Assembly (NCBI RefSeq): GCF_014648435.1
Contig: NZ_BMRC01000006.1
Location: 372,001 to 436,000, forward strand
Length of the DNA stretch: 64,000 bases
Source of the DNA: Nonomuraea spiralis
GTDB lineage: Bacteria; Actinomycetota; Actinomycetes; Streptosporangiales; Streptosporangiaceae
Direction: 5' to 3'
Positions 15,378-24,322 of the stretch are shown in pieces; position 1 is the first letter of the stretch; each line of letters begins with the position of its first letter. A program made the translations under genes and the position numbers. The notes beneath the pieces were generated by a model that made no database searches, was not told the origin of the DNA, and saw only the letters and a program-made list of their open reading frames with translations.

Positions 15378-16852
15378 CACGTCTCGATGGGATGGCCGCA
15401 GTAGCCGCAGAAACGATGGGCCGGGCCGAGCCTCATCCCGCACGAGGTGCAGTACTTGACCGGCGGGGAGTCGGGGGCGGTCATCACCTGCTGCTGCTGG
15501 GCGGCCACCTGGAACGGCTGCGAGCGCCGTACGACGACGGTCTGGCTCGCGCCCTCGTCGAACGGCCCGGCCGCCGGAAGGGGTTGTGGCAGCTCGATCG
15601 GTTTCTCCGGCGCGCGCCGCCGCCACAACAGGTACGCCCCGCCGCCCGCGGCGAGGAACAGCACCCCGGCCGCCAGCAGGAACGGCCACAACGGCGTGGA
15701 CCGCGACGGGGGCGCCGCCACCTGTTTGGTGCCCTGGTCCTCGGGCCCGCCGCGCTTGGCCAGCGACGTCTTCAGCAGGTTGGCGGCCACCACGTTGCCG
15801 GGATAGAGCTCCAGCACACGCTGGAAGCCCGGCGCCGCCTCCGTGTAGTACTTGGTGTGGTAGCGGGTCAGCGCCGCCTCGAAGGCGGTGTCGATCGCGC
15901 CCCTGCGCGGCGCGACCTTGGCCGCGGCCAGGGTGGCGGTGATCTCCCTGACGCCCAGCATGGTGGCTTCCTTGCCGCCGCCGATGAGCATGCCGATGAC
16001 GTGCCCGTCCTTGTCGCCGATCACCGGCGCCCCGGCCAGACCCTGGTCGGCCAGCGCGCCCAGCTTGACCGGCTCGTCGACCTTCTTCTCCGGGTCGGCG
16101 AACGGCCTGCCGGTCGCGCCGGCCTGGCCGCCCTTGGACAGGTGGGCGATCTGCACGGTCTCCTGGACTTTCGGGCCCGGCCGGCCGAGGAAGCCGGCCA
16201 CGTTGGTCGGCGAGCCCTCCTGCTCGGGCACCTTGTCGGCGAGCGGCGCGGTGGGCACGCCGACGCCGCCGGAGGCGGGGGTGAGCGGGATCAGCACGGC
16301 GGGGGTGTCGGGGGTCTTGCCGGCCTTGATGCACTTGTACTTCAGGCCGGTCTCGCTGGCCGGCGAGACGTTGGGGAACACCGTGATGTCGGTGGTGACG
16401 TCGATGATGCAGGTGGCGGTGCTGGTCTTCGGCGGGTAGCACTCCTGGAGGTGGTGGTTGAGCTGGTCGTCCTTGAGCGTGTGCTTCTCGTAGTCCAGCG
16501 GGATCTTGACCTTGTGGTGCTCGGCGAAGATCTTGTTGGCGGCGTACACGGCGACGTCGTCCGGGTTGACCGCGTTGCGTCTGAGCGTGACGACGTCACC
16601 CTCGGGGTTGACGACCGTCCCGGTGCCCGACGCGAACGGGATGTCGTAGGAGCGCTCCACGTGTTTGAGCTCGCCGATGTGGTCGAGCAGGGTGATCTCG
16701 ACGTGGGACACCGCCTCCACGCGCACCACGGCGGGGGTCACCAGATCGGTGATGCCGCTGGGATGGTTGTGCGCCGCGGCGGGGATCGAGGGGATCGCGA
16801 GCAGCACGAGCAGCGCCGCCACGCCGCCCGCCAGAGCTGTGATGCGCGCCAT
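15377..16852 (-). CDS. Membrane protein with degenerate trypsin-like domain and zinc ribbon
   Basis: 491 residues from ATG 16852, preceded by GGAGCAAAG; an ATG at 16888 lacks this. A signal peptide (ITALAGGVAALLVLLAIPSI) is followed by a ~330-residue extracellular part resembling a trypsin-like fold (VVRVEAVSHVEITL; GTGTVVNPEGDVVT; GLAGAPVIGDKDGHVIGML). The position expected to read GNSGGP is GLAGAP, so the catalytic serine appears missing. A transmembrane helix (WPFLLAAGVLFLAAGGGAYL) and a cytoplasmic tail ending in a zinc ribbon (CTSCGMRLG, CGYCGHP) follow. Co-translated with the kinase, it may be a non-enzymatic sensor or scaffold. Confidence 0.75.
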   Translation of the reverse strand: MARITALAGGVAALLVLLAIPSIPAAAHNHPSGITDLVTPAVVRVEAVSHVEITLLDHIGELKHVERSYDIPFASGTGTVVNPEGDVVTLRRNAVNPDDVAVYAANKIFAEHHKVKIPLDYEKHTLKDDQLNHHLQECYPPKTSTATCIIDVTTDITVFPNVSPASETGLKYKCIKAGKTPDTPAVLIPLTPASGGVGVPTAPLADKVPEQEGSPTNVAGFLGRPGPKVQETVQIAHLSKGGQAGATGRPFADPEKKVDEPVKLGALADQGLAGAPVIGDKDGHVIGMLIGGGKEATMLGVREITATLAAAKVAPRRGAIDTAFEAALTRYHTKYYTEAAPGFQRVLELYPGNVVAANLLKTSLAKRGGPEDQGTKQVAAPPSRSTPLWPFLLAAGVLFLAAGGGAYLLWRRRAPEKPIELPQPLPAAGPFDEGASQTVVVRRSQPFQVAAQQQQVMTAPDSPPVKYCTSCGMRLGPAHRFCGYCGHPIET

Positions 16853-16954
16853 CTTTGCTCCAAACACTGAATAGGTCCAGGTTCCCAATCAGATGCGGTA
16901 AGTCAAGAGATCGATACATAGACAAGCGCTTGCTCGGGGCCTTAACGTACCGGG

Positions 16955-18949
16955 ATGGGGTACGCGATCGGCGTCGATGTCGGCGGCACCTTCACTGACG
17001 TGGTCCTGAGCGGCCCGGACGGCGTCGCCGCCGTGGCCAAGTGTTTGAGCACCCACGACGACCCCATCGCCGGCATAGTCACCGGTGTTACTCGCGTGCT
17101 CGGATCCGCGGACCCCGCGCGGGTCACCCGGGTCGTGCACGCCACCACGCTGGCCACCAACGCGGTGCTCGAACGTACGGGCGCGCGGGTGGCGTTCGTG
17201 ACCACCCGGGGCTTCCGCGCCGTCGTCCCGCTCGGCCGCTACGCCCGCGTGGAGGAGGACCGGTACGACCTGCGCTTCACGCCGCCCCCTCCCCCGGTCG
17301 CACCCGGCGACTGCTTCGAGGTGGACGAGCGCGTCTCGGCCCGCGGCGACGTGCTGACCCCCCTCGACCCCGCCTCGGTACGGCGGGCCGCGGCGGAGAT
17401 CGCCCGGCGCGACATCACCTCGGCGGCCGTCTGCCTGCTGCACTCCTACGCCGAGCCCGCCCACGAACGGCAGGTGGCGGCGATCCTGCGCGAACGCGTG
17501 CCGCACGTGGTGGCCTCCTGCGAGATCTGGCCGGAGATCCGCGAGTACGAGCGCGCCACCACGACCATCATGTCCGCCTACATCGGCCCGCTGATGGCCT
17601 CCTACCTGTCCCGCCTGCGCGAATGCCTGGCCGCGATCGGGATCCACGCCCCCGTCCACGTCATGGAGTCGGGCGGCGGGGTGATCTCGGCCGAGCTGGC
17701 CGCCGGACGCGCCGTGGCCGCCATCGAGTCGGGACCGGCCGCCGGGGTGCTGGCGGCGGCGGGCACCGGGCTGCCGGACGTGATCTCCTTCGACATGGGC
17801 GGCACGACGGCCAAGGCGTGCGTGGTGCGCGGAGGCCGTCCGGAGATCACCCACGAGTTCCACGTGGGCGGCAAGGGCAGCTTCGGCGGGCGGCGCGCGG
17901 GCACCGGCGTGCCGATCAAGACGCCCGCCATCGACCTGGCCGAGGTCGGCGCGGGCGGGGGCAGCATCGCGTGGCTGGACCCGGCGGGCGCGCTGCGCGT
18001 GGGCCCGCGCTCGGCGGGCTCCTCCCCCGGCCCCGCCTGCTACGGGCTCGGCGGCGGCGACCCCACCGTCACGGACGCGAACCTCGTGCTCGGCTACCTC
18101 TCCTCGGCCTCGATCCCGCTCTCCGCGCCGCTCGCGGCCAAGGCCCTGGACCGGCTCGCCGGGCCGCTCGGGGTGTCGCGGGAGGCGGCGGCGCACGCCG
18201 TGCACGAGATCGTGAGCGCCGCCATGGCCTCGGCCGTGCACGTGGTGACGGTCCAGCGCGGGATCGACCCGCGCGGGTTCGCACTGGTGGCGTTCGGGGG
18301 CGCGGGGCCGATGCACGCGGCCGGGGTGGCACGGCGGTTCGGGATCACGACGGTGGTGGTGCCGGCGTACTGCGGGGTGGCCTCGGCGGCGGGGCTGCTG
18401 GCGGGGGCGCTGTCGACGGACCGGGTGTTGTCGCGGCTGGACGCGGGCGACCCGGAAGGGATCTTCGCCGGGCTGGCCGCCGAGGCCGCCGCCGACCTCG
18501 GGGTCCCGGAGGTGCGGGTGGCGCGGTCGGTGGACGTGCGGTTCAGGGGCCAGTCGCACGAGCTGACAGTGGAGTGGTCGGAGTCACGGGAAGAGCTTGA
18601 GTCCCGATTCTTCGCGAAATATGCGCAGGTGTACGGGATCGCGCAGCAAGGGGAGATCGAGCTGGTCAGCTACCGCGTCCGCGTCACCGACGCCTCCGCG
18701 CCCGCCGTCCCCGCCACCCCGCCGCCCGCCACGGGCGCGCGGGCAGGGATACCCGGGCGGAGGAGGGCGTACTTCCCCGAGGCCGGGGGGTACGCCGACG
18801 TCCCCGTGCACACCCGGGCCACGCTGGATCACGTGGCCGGCCCGGCGATCGTCGAGGACGCCGAGTCCACGATCGTCGTCCCGCCCGGCTGGCACGCCGC
18901 GCCCGGCGCCGCCGGAGCCGTGCTCCTGACCGGGGACGGCGCCGCGTGA
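16955..18949 (+). CDS. hyuA: Hydantoinase/oxoprolinase subunit A
   Basis: 664 residues. The N-terminus IGVDVGGTFTDVV is the Hydant_A_N nucleotide-binding signature; ESGPAAGVLAAAG and ISFDMGGTTAKACVV are the second ATP-binding motifs of this actin-like superfamily; FGGAGPMHA follows near residue 448. With HyuB it should catalyse ATP-dependent ring opening of a cyclic amide (hydantoin, 5-oxoproline) or act as an acetone carboxylase-like system; sequence alone does not choose. The stop overlaps the hyuB start by 4 bp (GTGA). Confidence 0.88.
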   Translation: MGYAIGVDVGGTFTDVVLSGPDGVAAVAKCLSTHDDPIAGIVTGVTRVLGSADPARVTRVVHATTLATNAVLERTGARVAFVTTRGFRAVVPLGRYARVEEDRYDLRFTPPPPPVAPGDCFEVDERVSARGDVLTPLDPASVRRAAAEIARRDITSAAVCLLHSYAEPAHERQVAAILRERVPHVVASCEIWPEIREYERATTTIMSAYIGPLMASYLSRLRECLAAIGIHAPVHVMESGGGVISAELAAGRAVAAIESGPAAGVLAAAGTGLPDVISFDMGGTTAKACVVRGGRPEITHEFHVGGKGSFGGRRAGTGVPIKTPAIDLAEVGAGGGSIAWLDPAGALRVGPRSAGSSPGPACYGLGGGDPTVTDANLVLGYLSSASIPLSAPLAAKALDRLAGPLGVSREAAAHAVHEIVSAAMASAVHVVTVQRGIDPRGFALVAFGGAGPMHAAGVARRFGITTVVVPAYCGVASAAGLLAGALSTDRVLSRLDAGDPEGIFAGLAAEAAADLGVPEVRVARSVDVRFRGQSHELTVEWSESREELESRFFAKYAQVYGIAQQGEIELVSYRVRVTDASAPAVPATPPPATGARAGIPGRRRAYFPEAGGYADVPVHTRATLDHVAGPAIVEDAESTIVVPPGWHAAPGAAGAVLLTGDGAA

Positions 18950-20631
18950 ACGACTCGCTGACCGCCGAGGTGCTCAGGAACGCGCTGGTCGTGGCCGCCG
19001 AGGAGGCCGGCATCGTGGTGGTGCGCTCGGCGTGGTCGACGTTCGTCGTGGAGGGCTCCGACGCCTCGGCGGCCGTCCTGGACGCCGGGGGCCGCCTGAT
19101 CGCGCAGTCCATGGCCACCACGCTGATGAACAGCATGGCCCTGAAGGTGGCCCTGCCCGAGCTGCTGAAGGACTTCCCGCCGCACACCATGCGGCCCGGC
19201 GAGGCGTACGCGCTCAACGACGCCTACCGGGGCGGCGTGCACACCAACGACCTGCTGGTCTACCGGCCGGTGTTCGCCGGCGGCGTCCCGGCGTACTTCA
19301 CCGCGACCATGATCCACGTCTCCGACCTCGGCGGGCTGTCGGCCGGCGGCATGGCCCCGCTGGCCACCGACGTCTTCCTCGAAGGGCTCCAGCTCCCGCC
19401 GGTCCGCCTGGCCACCCGGGACGGACTCGAACCGGCCGTCGAGGCCATCCTGCGGGCCAACAGCCGTACACCCGACAAGGTGATGGGCGACGTACGGGCG
19501 CTGGTGGCCGGGACGGCGGTGGCCGCCGCCCGCCTGGAGTCCCTGATGGCCGAGCACGGCGAGGACGGGCTGGCCGCGGGCGTCGAGGACTACCTCGACC
19601 ACACCGAGACCCGGACCCGCGCGGCGCTGGCCGAGCTGCCCCGGGGGCGGTTCGAGGCGTCGTACCCGATCGACGACGACGGCGTGCGTCCCGGCGTGGC
19701 CCATCACGTCCGCGTCGCCGTGACGCTCGGCGGCGACGCGGCCGTACTCGACTTCACCGGCACCGGGCCGCAGGTGCCCGCCGCGATCAACGCCTCGGCG
19801 TCGCAGTCGCTCGCCGCGGCCGTCTTCGCGGTGCGCTGCTTCCTCGATCCCACGATCCCGATGAACGACGGCTGCCTGCGCGCGATCGAGGTCGTCCTGC
19901 CGGAGGGCTCCCTGCTGAACGCCCGCTCCCCCCACCCCTGCGGCGGCCGGTACGTCCCCATCTACGCCGCCATGGAGGCCGTGTTCCAGGCGCTGGGTGA
20001 CGCGGTGCCGGAACGGGCGATCGCGGCGAGCGGGATCCTGCAGCCGTTCTCGATCGCGGCGGTGGGGGCGCCGTACTGGATCCATCTGTCCTACGACTTC
20101 GGCGGGGTCGGCGCCCGGCCCGGCCTGGACGGTCCCGACGCGACGGGCGTGCACTTCGGCATCGGCCGCAACTCGGTGCCGCAGGCCGAGCCGGTGGAGA
20201 GCCGCTGCCCGCTGATCGTGGAGTCCATCGGCACGATCCCCGACTCCGGCGGCCCCGGCCGCTTCAGGGGCGGGCTCGGCTCGCGTACGGTCTACCGCTT
20301 CCTGGCCGACTGCCACGTCACCACCCGCGGCGACCGCCTCCGCCTGCCGCCCCCGGGCCGGGACGGCGGCCTGCCCGGCCGCGTGGGCGGCTTCCACCGG
20401 CGTCACCTGGACGGGCGGATGGAACGCCTGGCCTCGAAGGTGAACAACGTACGGTTCGCGGCGGGCGAGGCGTTCGTCGTGGAGACGACGGGCGGCGGCG
20501 GCCTCGGCCCCCCGTCCGAACGGGACCCGGCGGCGATCCTGGCCGACCTGGAGTCGGGCCACGTCACCCCGCGCGGCGCGTACGAGGACTACGGCTTCGA
20601 GGCCGCGGGGCCGGTCAGTCCGGCCGGATGA
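18946..20631 (+). CDS. hyuB: Hydantoinase/oxoprolinase subunit B
   Basis: 561 residues from a GTG overlapping hyuA. Family landmarks: TAEVLRNALVVAAEEAG, SEDASAAVLD-type early block, ALNDAYRGGVHTNDLLV, FTGTGPQVPAAINAS, and the C-terminal ETTGGGGLGPP. Partner of HyuA in a heteromeric cyclic-amide hydrolase. The last 17 bp overlap the end of the convergent cbiZ-like gene, an unusually tight tail-to-tail arrangement. Confidence 0.88.
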   Translation: MNDSLTAEVLRNALVVAAEEAGIVVVRSAWSTFVVEGSDASAAVLDAGGRLIAQSMATTLMNSMALKVALPELLKDFPPHTMRPGEAYALNDAYRGGVHTNDLLVYRPVFAGGVPAYFTATMIHVSDLGGLSAGGMAPLATDVFLEGLQLPPVRLATRDGLEPAVEAILRANSRTPDKVMGDVRALVAGTAVAAARLESLMAEHGEDGLAAGVEDYLDHTETRTRAALAELPRGRFEASYPIDDDGVRPGVAHHVRVAVTLGGDAAVLDFTGTGPQVPAAINASASQSLAAAVFAVRCFLDPTIPMNDGCLRAIEVVLPEGSLLNARSPHPCGGRYVPIYAAMEAVFQALGDAVPERAIAASGILQPFSIAAVGAPYWIHLSYDFGGVGARPGLDGPDATGVHFGIGRNSVPQAEPVESRCPLIVESIGTIPDSGGPGRFRGGLGSRTVYRFLADCHVTTRGDRLRLPPPGRDGGLPGRVGGFHRRHLDGRMERLASKVNNVRFAAGEAFVVETTGGGGLGPPSERDPAAILADLESGHVTPRGAYEDYGFEAAGPVSPAG

Positions 20632-21304
20632 CCCCGTCGGGGCCGTCCCCGCCGGAGGGACGGGCGCCCGGGTAGTCGCCGGGACGCCACGCCTCGGCGC
20701 CGCGGCGGACGGCGGCGTGGACGGCGCGGGCCGCGCGGGCTCCCCACTCCGAGCGCGGGCCGCCGAAGAGCTCCTCGGGCCCGTGGTCCGGGACCACCGC
20801 GCAGACGGCGTCCGAGGCCGTGCCCGTGCCGGGGAAACCGGCCTCCAGCAGCGCCTGGGTCTTGGCCTCCGTGACGGTCATGACCAGGTTCACCAGGGCG
20901 GCGTCGGTCATGGCCACGGGCAGGACGGTCACGATGTTGACGGTGCCGACCTTCATGGGGGCGAGCTCGGGGTCGGCGGCGCCCTCCGGGGCGGCGGCCC
21001 AGGTGGGGACGCGCAGCCCGACGGTGGCCACGGCCTCGGCTCCCCCGTCGGCGGCCCGGACGTACCGGTCGACCGAGGCGGCGGTCAGCATGCCGACGCC
21101 GGGTCCGGACGGGCCCAGCGAGATCAGGTGGTCGACCGGGTCCATCCGCGCGTAACCGGCGACCACCTGGGCGTTCAGCACCCACTCGCGGGGGCCGATG
21201 CCGCCGCCGAGCATGGCCGAGGAGATCATGCGGAAGCCCGGCCCGAACTCCCACAGCAGGGAGCCCAGCCGGGTGCCCTCCTCCACGCGATAGGTCAGTT
21301 TCAC
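20615..21304 (-). CDS. cbiZ: Adenosylcobinamide amidohydrolase
   Basis: 229 residues from a GTG overlapping the ATPase stop (GTGA). Recognisable CbiZ features: SAMLGGGIGPREWVLNAQV, GVGMLTAASVDRYV, GTVNIVTVLPVAMTDAALVN and the C-terminal GTASDAVCAVVPDHG. CbiZ removes the aminopropanol arm of adenosylcobinamide so that incoming corrinoids can be remodelled into the host's own B12. Being the last gene of a riboswitch-controlled BtuFCD operon, its role in corrinoid salvage is well supported. Confidence 0.88.
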   Translation of the reverse strand: MKLTYRVEEGTRLGSLLWEFGPGFRMISSAMLGGGIGPREWVLNAQVVAGYARMDPVDHLISLGPSGPGVGMLTAASVDRYVRAADGGAEAVATVGLRVPTWAAAPEGAADPELAPMKVGTVNIVTVLPVAMTDAALVNLVMTVTEAKTQALLEAGFPGTGTASDAVCAVVPDHGPEELFGGPRSEWGARAARAVHAAVRRGAEAWRPGDYPGARPSGGDGPDGVIRPD

Positions 21305-22077
21305 GTTCCCCCTCGTACCAGGTGGACCACGGGCCGGCCGTCCGGGCCCGGCTCGATCTTGACACGGGCGTCGAAGTGCCGTCCGATCAGGGACTCGGTG
21401 AGCACCTGGTCGGGACGGCCCGCGGCGGCGGCGCGGCCGTCGGCCAGCAGCATGAGGGAGTCGGCGTACAGGCCGGCGACGGTCAGGTCGTGCAGGGTGG
21501 TGACGACGGTCAGGCCGTCGGCGCGCCTGAGCCGGTCGACGAGTTCGAGCACCTGCTGCTGGTGGCCGAGGTCGAGCGCGGTGGTGGGCTCGTCGAGCAG
21601 CAGCACGGGGGCCTGCTGGGCCAGAGCCCTGGCCAGCACGACGCGCTGGCGCTCGCCGCCGGACAACTCGCCGACGCGGCGTCCGGCGAAGGAGGTCAGG
21701 TCCAGCCGGTCGAGCACGGACGCGGTCACCTCGCGGTCGTGCCGGCTCTCCCGTCCCAGATAGGGGATGTACGGCGTGCGCCCCAGCAGCGCGTAGTCGA
21801 AGACCGTCATGTCGGGCGGCAGGGCGGGCGCCTGCGGGGCGTAGGCCAGCAGCCTGGCGCGCTCGCGGGGCTTGAGCCCGGCGGCGGGCCGCTCGTCCAC
21901 GACGACGTCGCCCCGGTGCGGGGTGACGGCGCCGACGACGGTCTTGAGCAGCGTGGACTTGCCCGCGCCGTTGGGCCCGATGATCGCCAGCCATTCGCCG
22001 CGCCGTACGCGCAGGTCGACGCCGGTCAGCACGTCACGCTCGCCGAGGCGCACCGACAGGGCCCGCGCGCCGATCAC
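21301..22077 (-). CDS. btuD: ABC transporter ATPase for vitamin B12/corrinoid import
   Basis: 258 residues. Walker A GPNGAGKS (34-41), signature [15 protein letters not shown], Walker B LLLDEP and the H-loop in TLHDLTVAG are all intact. FepC/BtuD-type. GTG start overlaps the permease stop (GTGA). Substrate assignment comes from the operon's cobalamin riboswitch and cbiZ, not from the ATPase itself. Confidence 0.87.
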   Translation of the reverse strand: MIGARALSVRLGERDVLTGVDLRVRRGEWLAIIGPNGAGKSTLLKTVVGAVTPHRGDVVVDERPAAGLKPRERARLLAYAPQAPALPPDMTVFDYALLGRTPYIPYLGRESRHDREVTASVLDRLDLTSFAGRRVGELSGGERQRVVLARALAQQAPVLLLDEPTTALDLGHQQQVLELVDRLRRADGLTVVTTLHDLTVAGLYADSLMLLADGRAAAAGRPDQVLTESLIGRHFDARVKIEPGPDGRPVVHLVRGGT

Positions 22078-23111
22078 GTGGCGACCCGCCGGGTCATGCG
22101 CAGCACGCCGACGAAGAACGGCGCCCCGACGAACATCGTGACGACGCCGATGGGCAACTCCGCCGGCGCGATCACGGTACGGGCGATGAGGTCGGCCAGC
22201 ACGAGGAACGCCGCGCCGCCGATCAGCGACAGCGGCAGCACGATCCGGTACGAGCTGCCCGCCAGCCGCCGGACCACGTGCGGCACGACCACGCCGACGA
22301 ACCCGATCAGCCCGCTCACCGCGACCGCCGACGCGGTGGCCAGGGAGGCGGCCACGAGCACGGTCAGGCGCACCCGGCCGGCGCGTACGCCGAGGCTGCC
22401 GGCCTCCTCGTCGCCGACGCTGAGCACGTCCAGCATCCGGCCGTGCAGGAGGAGCAGCGTGGCCGAGACGACGGCGTACGGCAGGACCAGCGTGAGCTGG
22501 TCCCACCCGCCGCCGACGTCGCCGAGTATCCAGGAGTAGATGCGCTCCAGCTGCTCGACCTTGAGCTGCTGGACGAACGTCTGGATCGCGGTCAGGAACG
22601 ACGTCACCGCGACCCCGGCCAGCACCAGCGTCGCGGTGCCGCCGCCGGAGCGGCCGGCCGCGTTGCCCAGCGTGTACGCCAGGAACACCCCGCCCACCGC
22701 CCCCGCGAAGGCGGCGACGGGGATGCTCGCGCTCGTCCCCGGCAGCAGCACGATGGCCAGCGTCGTGGCCAGCCCGGCGCCGGAGGCGGCCCCCAGCAGG
22801 TACGGGTCGGCCAGCGGGTTGCGGAACACGCCCTGGTACCCGGCCCCGGCCATGGCCAGCAGCCCGCCCACGACCGCGGCGACGAGCACTCTGGGCAGGC
22901 GCAGCTCGTACAGCAGGCCCTGCTCGACCGGCGCGAGGCCCGAGTCGGCCGAGACGAACGGCAGCCAGTCCACCACCTGGAGGACCACCTGCCACGGCGA
23001 GATGTCCGCCGCGCCGCCGAGCAGCCCGGCGACCATCGTGACGGCCAGCAGGACGAGGGCGCCCGCCACCCAGACCGGCCGCGCCCGCGACGGCTGCGCC
23101 TTGCCCGTCAC
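22074..23111 (-). CDS. btuC: FecCD/BtuC-type permease for corrinoid import
   Basis: 345 residues from GTG. About ten hydrophobic helices; family motifs LRLPRVLVAAVVGGLLAMAG, YQGVFRNPLADPYLLGAASG and GLIGFVGVVVPHVVRRLAGS (the cytoplasmic loop contacting the ATPase) are intact. The next stop lies one base after the upstream binding-protein frame. Works as a homodimer with two BtuD subunits. Confidence 0.88.
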   Translation of the reverse strand: MTGKAQPSRARPVWVAGALVLLAVTMVAGLLGGAADISPWQVVLQVVDWLPFVSADSGLAPVEQGLLYELRLPRVLVAAVVGGLLAMAGAGYQGVFRNPLADPYLLGAASGAGLATTLAIVLLPGTSASIPVAAFAGAVGGVFLAYTLGNAAGRSGGGTATLVLAGVAVTSFLTAIQTFVQQLKVEQLERIYSWILGDVGGGWDQLTLVLPYAVVSATLLLLHGRMLDVLSVGDEEAGSLGVRAGRVRLTVLVAASLATASAVAVSGLIGFVGVVVPHVVRRLAGSSYRIVLPLSLIGGAAFLVLADLIARTVIAPAELPIGVVTMFVGAPFFVGVLRMTRRVAT

Positions 23112-23112
23112 G

Positions 23113-24084
23113 TCAGCCCGCGCCGCCGGCCTTGGCCACGGCCGCGCCGATCGCCTGGGCCAGGTCGACGACGCGCGGCCCCCAGCGGGAGGCGAGGTCG
23201 TCGTCGAGCTGGATCACCTGGTCGTTCTTGACGGCCGAGAGGTTCTTCCAGCCGGGCCGCTTGGCCAGCGTCTCCTTGCTCTGCTGACAACACTTGACGT
23301 CGGCCAGGAAGATCAGCCCGGGGTCGGACTGGGCGACGAACTCGGCCGACAGCTTGGGGTAGCCGCCCGCCGCGTCCGGGGCCTTGTCGGCGATGTTGGT
23401 CAGGCCGAACATGGCGTAGACCTGGCCGATGAACGTCCCGGACGTGGCGGCGTACGGCGTCTGGTCGAGCTCGTGGTAGTAGGTGAGCTTCTTGTCCTTG
23501 GGGGCTTCGGCGGCCAGTTTGTCCAGGGCCGACTTCATGCCGGAGACGACCTCGTCGGCCTTGGCCTTGTTGCCGGTGGCCGCGCCGATCTCGGCGATCT
23601 CCTCGTACGCCTCGTCCAGCTTGGTCGCGGCCGGTTCGAGCAGGACGGGGACGTTCACCTTGGCCAGCTCGGCCACGATCTTGTCCTGGTCGTTGGAGAG
23701 GATGACCAGGTCGGGCTTCTTGGCGACGATGGCCTCGACGTTCGGCTTGAAGCCGGACAGGTCGCTCTTGGGGGCCTCGGGCGGGTAGTTCGACTGGTCG
23801 TCCACCGCGACGACCTGGGGGCCCGCGCCGATCGCGAACAGCGTCTCGGTGTGGGTGGCCGAGAGCGAGATGATGCGCTCCGGCTTCTTGGCCAGGGTGA
23901 CCTGGCCGTTTCCGGCCTCGACGGTGACCGGGAAGTCCCCGGTGCTCGCCGCCGCGGCGGTCTGGGCGGGGGATTCGGAGGGGGCGACATTGGCGCCGGT
24001 CTGGCCACATCCGGCCAGGACGAGCGTTCCCAGCAGCGCGCCCGCGAAGGCCGTGCGTACGGGCCTCACGAGTAGTCCTTTCAC
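23113..24084 (-). CDS. btuF: Corrinoid-binding lipoprotein of the ABC importer
   Basis: 323 residues. Signal peptide ending in a lipobox (LVLAGC, Cys near residue 26), so it is anchored outside the membrane. The Peripla_BP_2 fold is shown by PERIISLSATHTETLFAIGA, VEAIVAKKPDLVILSN, and a long connecting helix. First gene after the cobalamin riboswitch; its leader is therefore directly controlled by B12. Siderophore binding would be the alternative, but the riboswitch and cbiZ argue for corrinoids. Confidence 0.87.
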   Translation of the reverse strand: MKGLLVRPVRTAFAGALLGTLVLAGCGQTGANVAPSESPAQTAAAASTGDFPVTVEAGNGQVTLAKKPERIISLSATHTETLFAIGAGPQVVAVDDQSNYPPEAPKSDLSGFKPNVEAIVAKKPDLVILSNDQDKIVAELAKVNVPVLLEPAATKLDEAYEEIAEIGAATGNKAKADEVVSGMKSALDKLAAEAPKDKKLTYYHELDQTPYAATSGTFIGQVYAMFGLTNIADKAPDAAGGYPKLSAEFVAQSDPGLIFLADVKCCQQSKETLAKRPGWKNLSAVKNDQVIQLDDDLASRWGPRVVDLAQAIGAAVAKAGGAG

Positions 24085-24119
24085 ACTGTCGGAACCGAGA
24101 GACCCGCGATGAGCGACGG

Positions 24120-24252
24120 ATCACCCTTTTCCACGAGGGTTGATGACGTCGGCGCAGAGGCAGGCGACCTGGCTATGACAGTTGCGGGACAGCGCCGGAT
24201 TCGCACCGGACTTCGCTGCAGCACTGCGCGTCGGACAAACGTTATCAATCCC
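24120..24252 (-). ncRNA. Cobalamin riboswitch (B12 element)
   Basis: On the minus strand the leader of btuF contains the conserved cobalamin-box blocks in order: GAAGTCCGGTGCGAATCCGG with its paired stem, then GCTGTCCCGCAACTGT, then AGCCAGGTCGCCTGCCT, closing with GACGTCATCAACCC. Downstream ACCCT/AGGGT can pair close to the start region and may be the expression platform. High B12 should switch off the whole btuF-btuC-btuD-cbiZ operon. Confidence 0.93.
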
Positions 24253-24322
24253 CCGGAAATCCTCAACGTCAAGGGGGCCGGACCTCAAGAGACGAGCCAG
24301 ACCTCAGGGGGCGGGCCTGGCC

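Noticed and set aside
24081..24272. Short coding frames over the btuF leader
   Set aside because: The region is fully explained by the cobalamin riboswitch.
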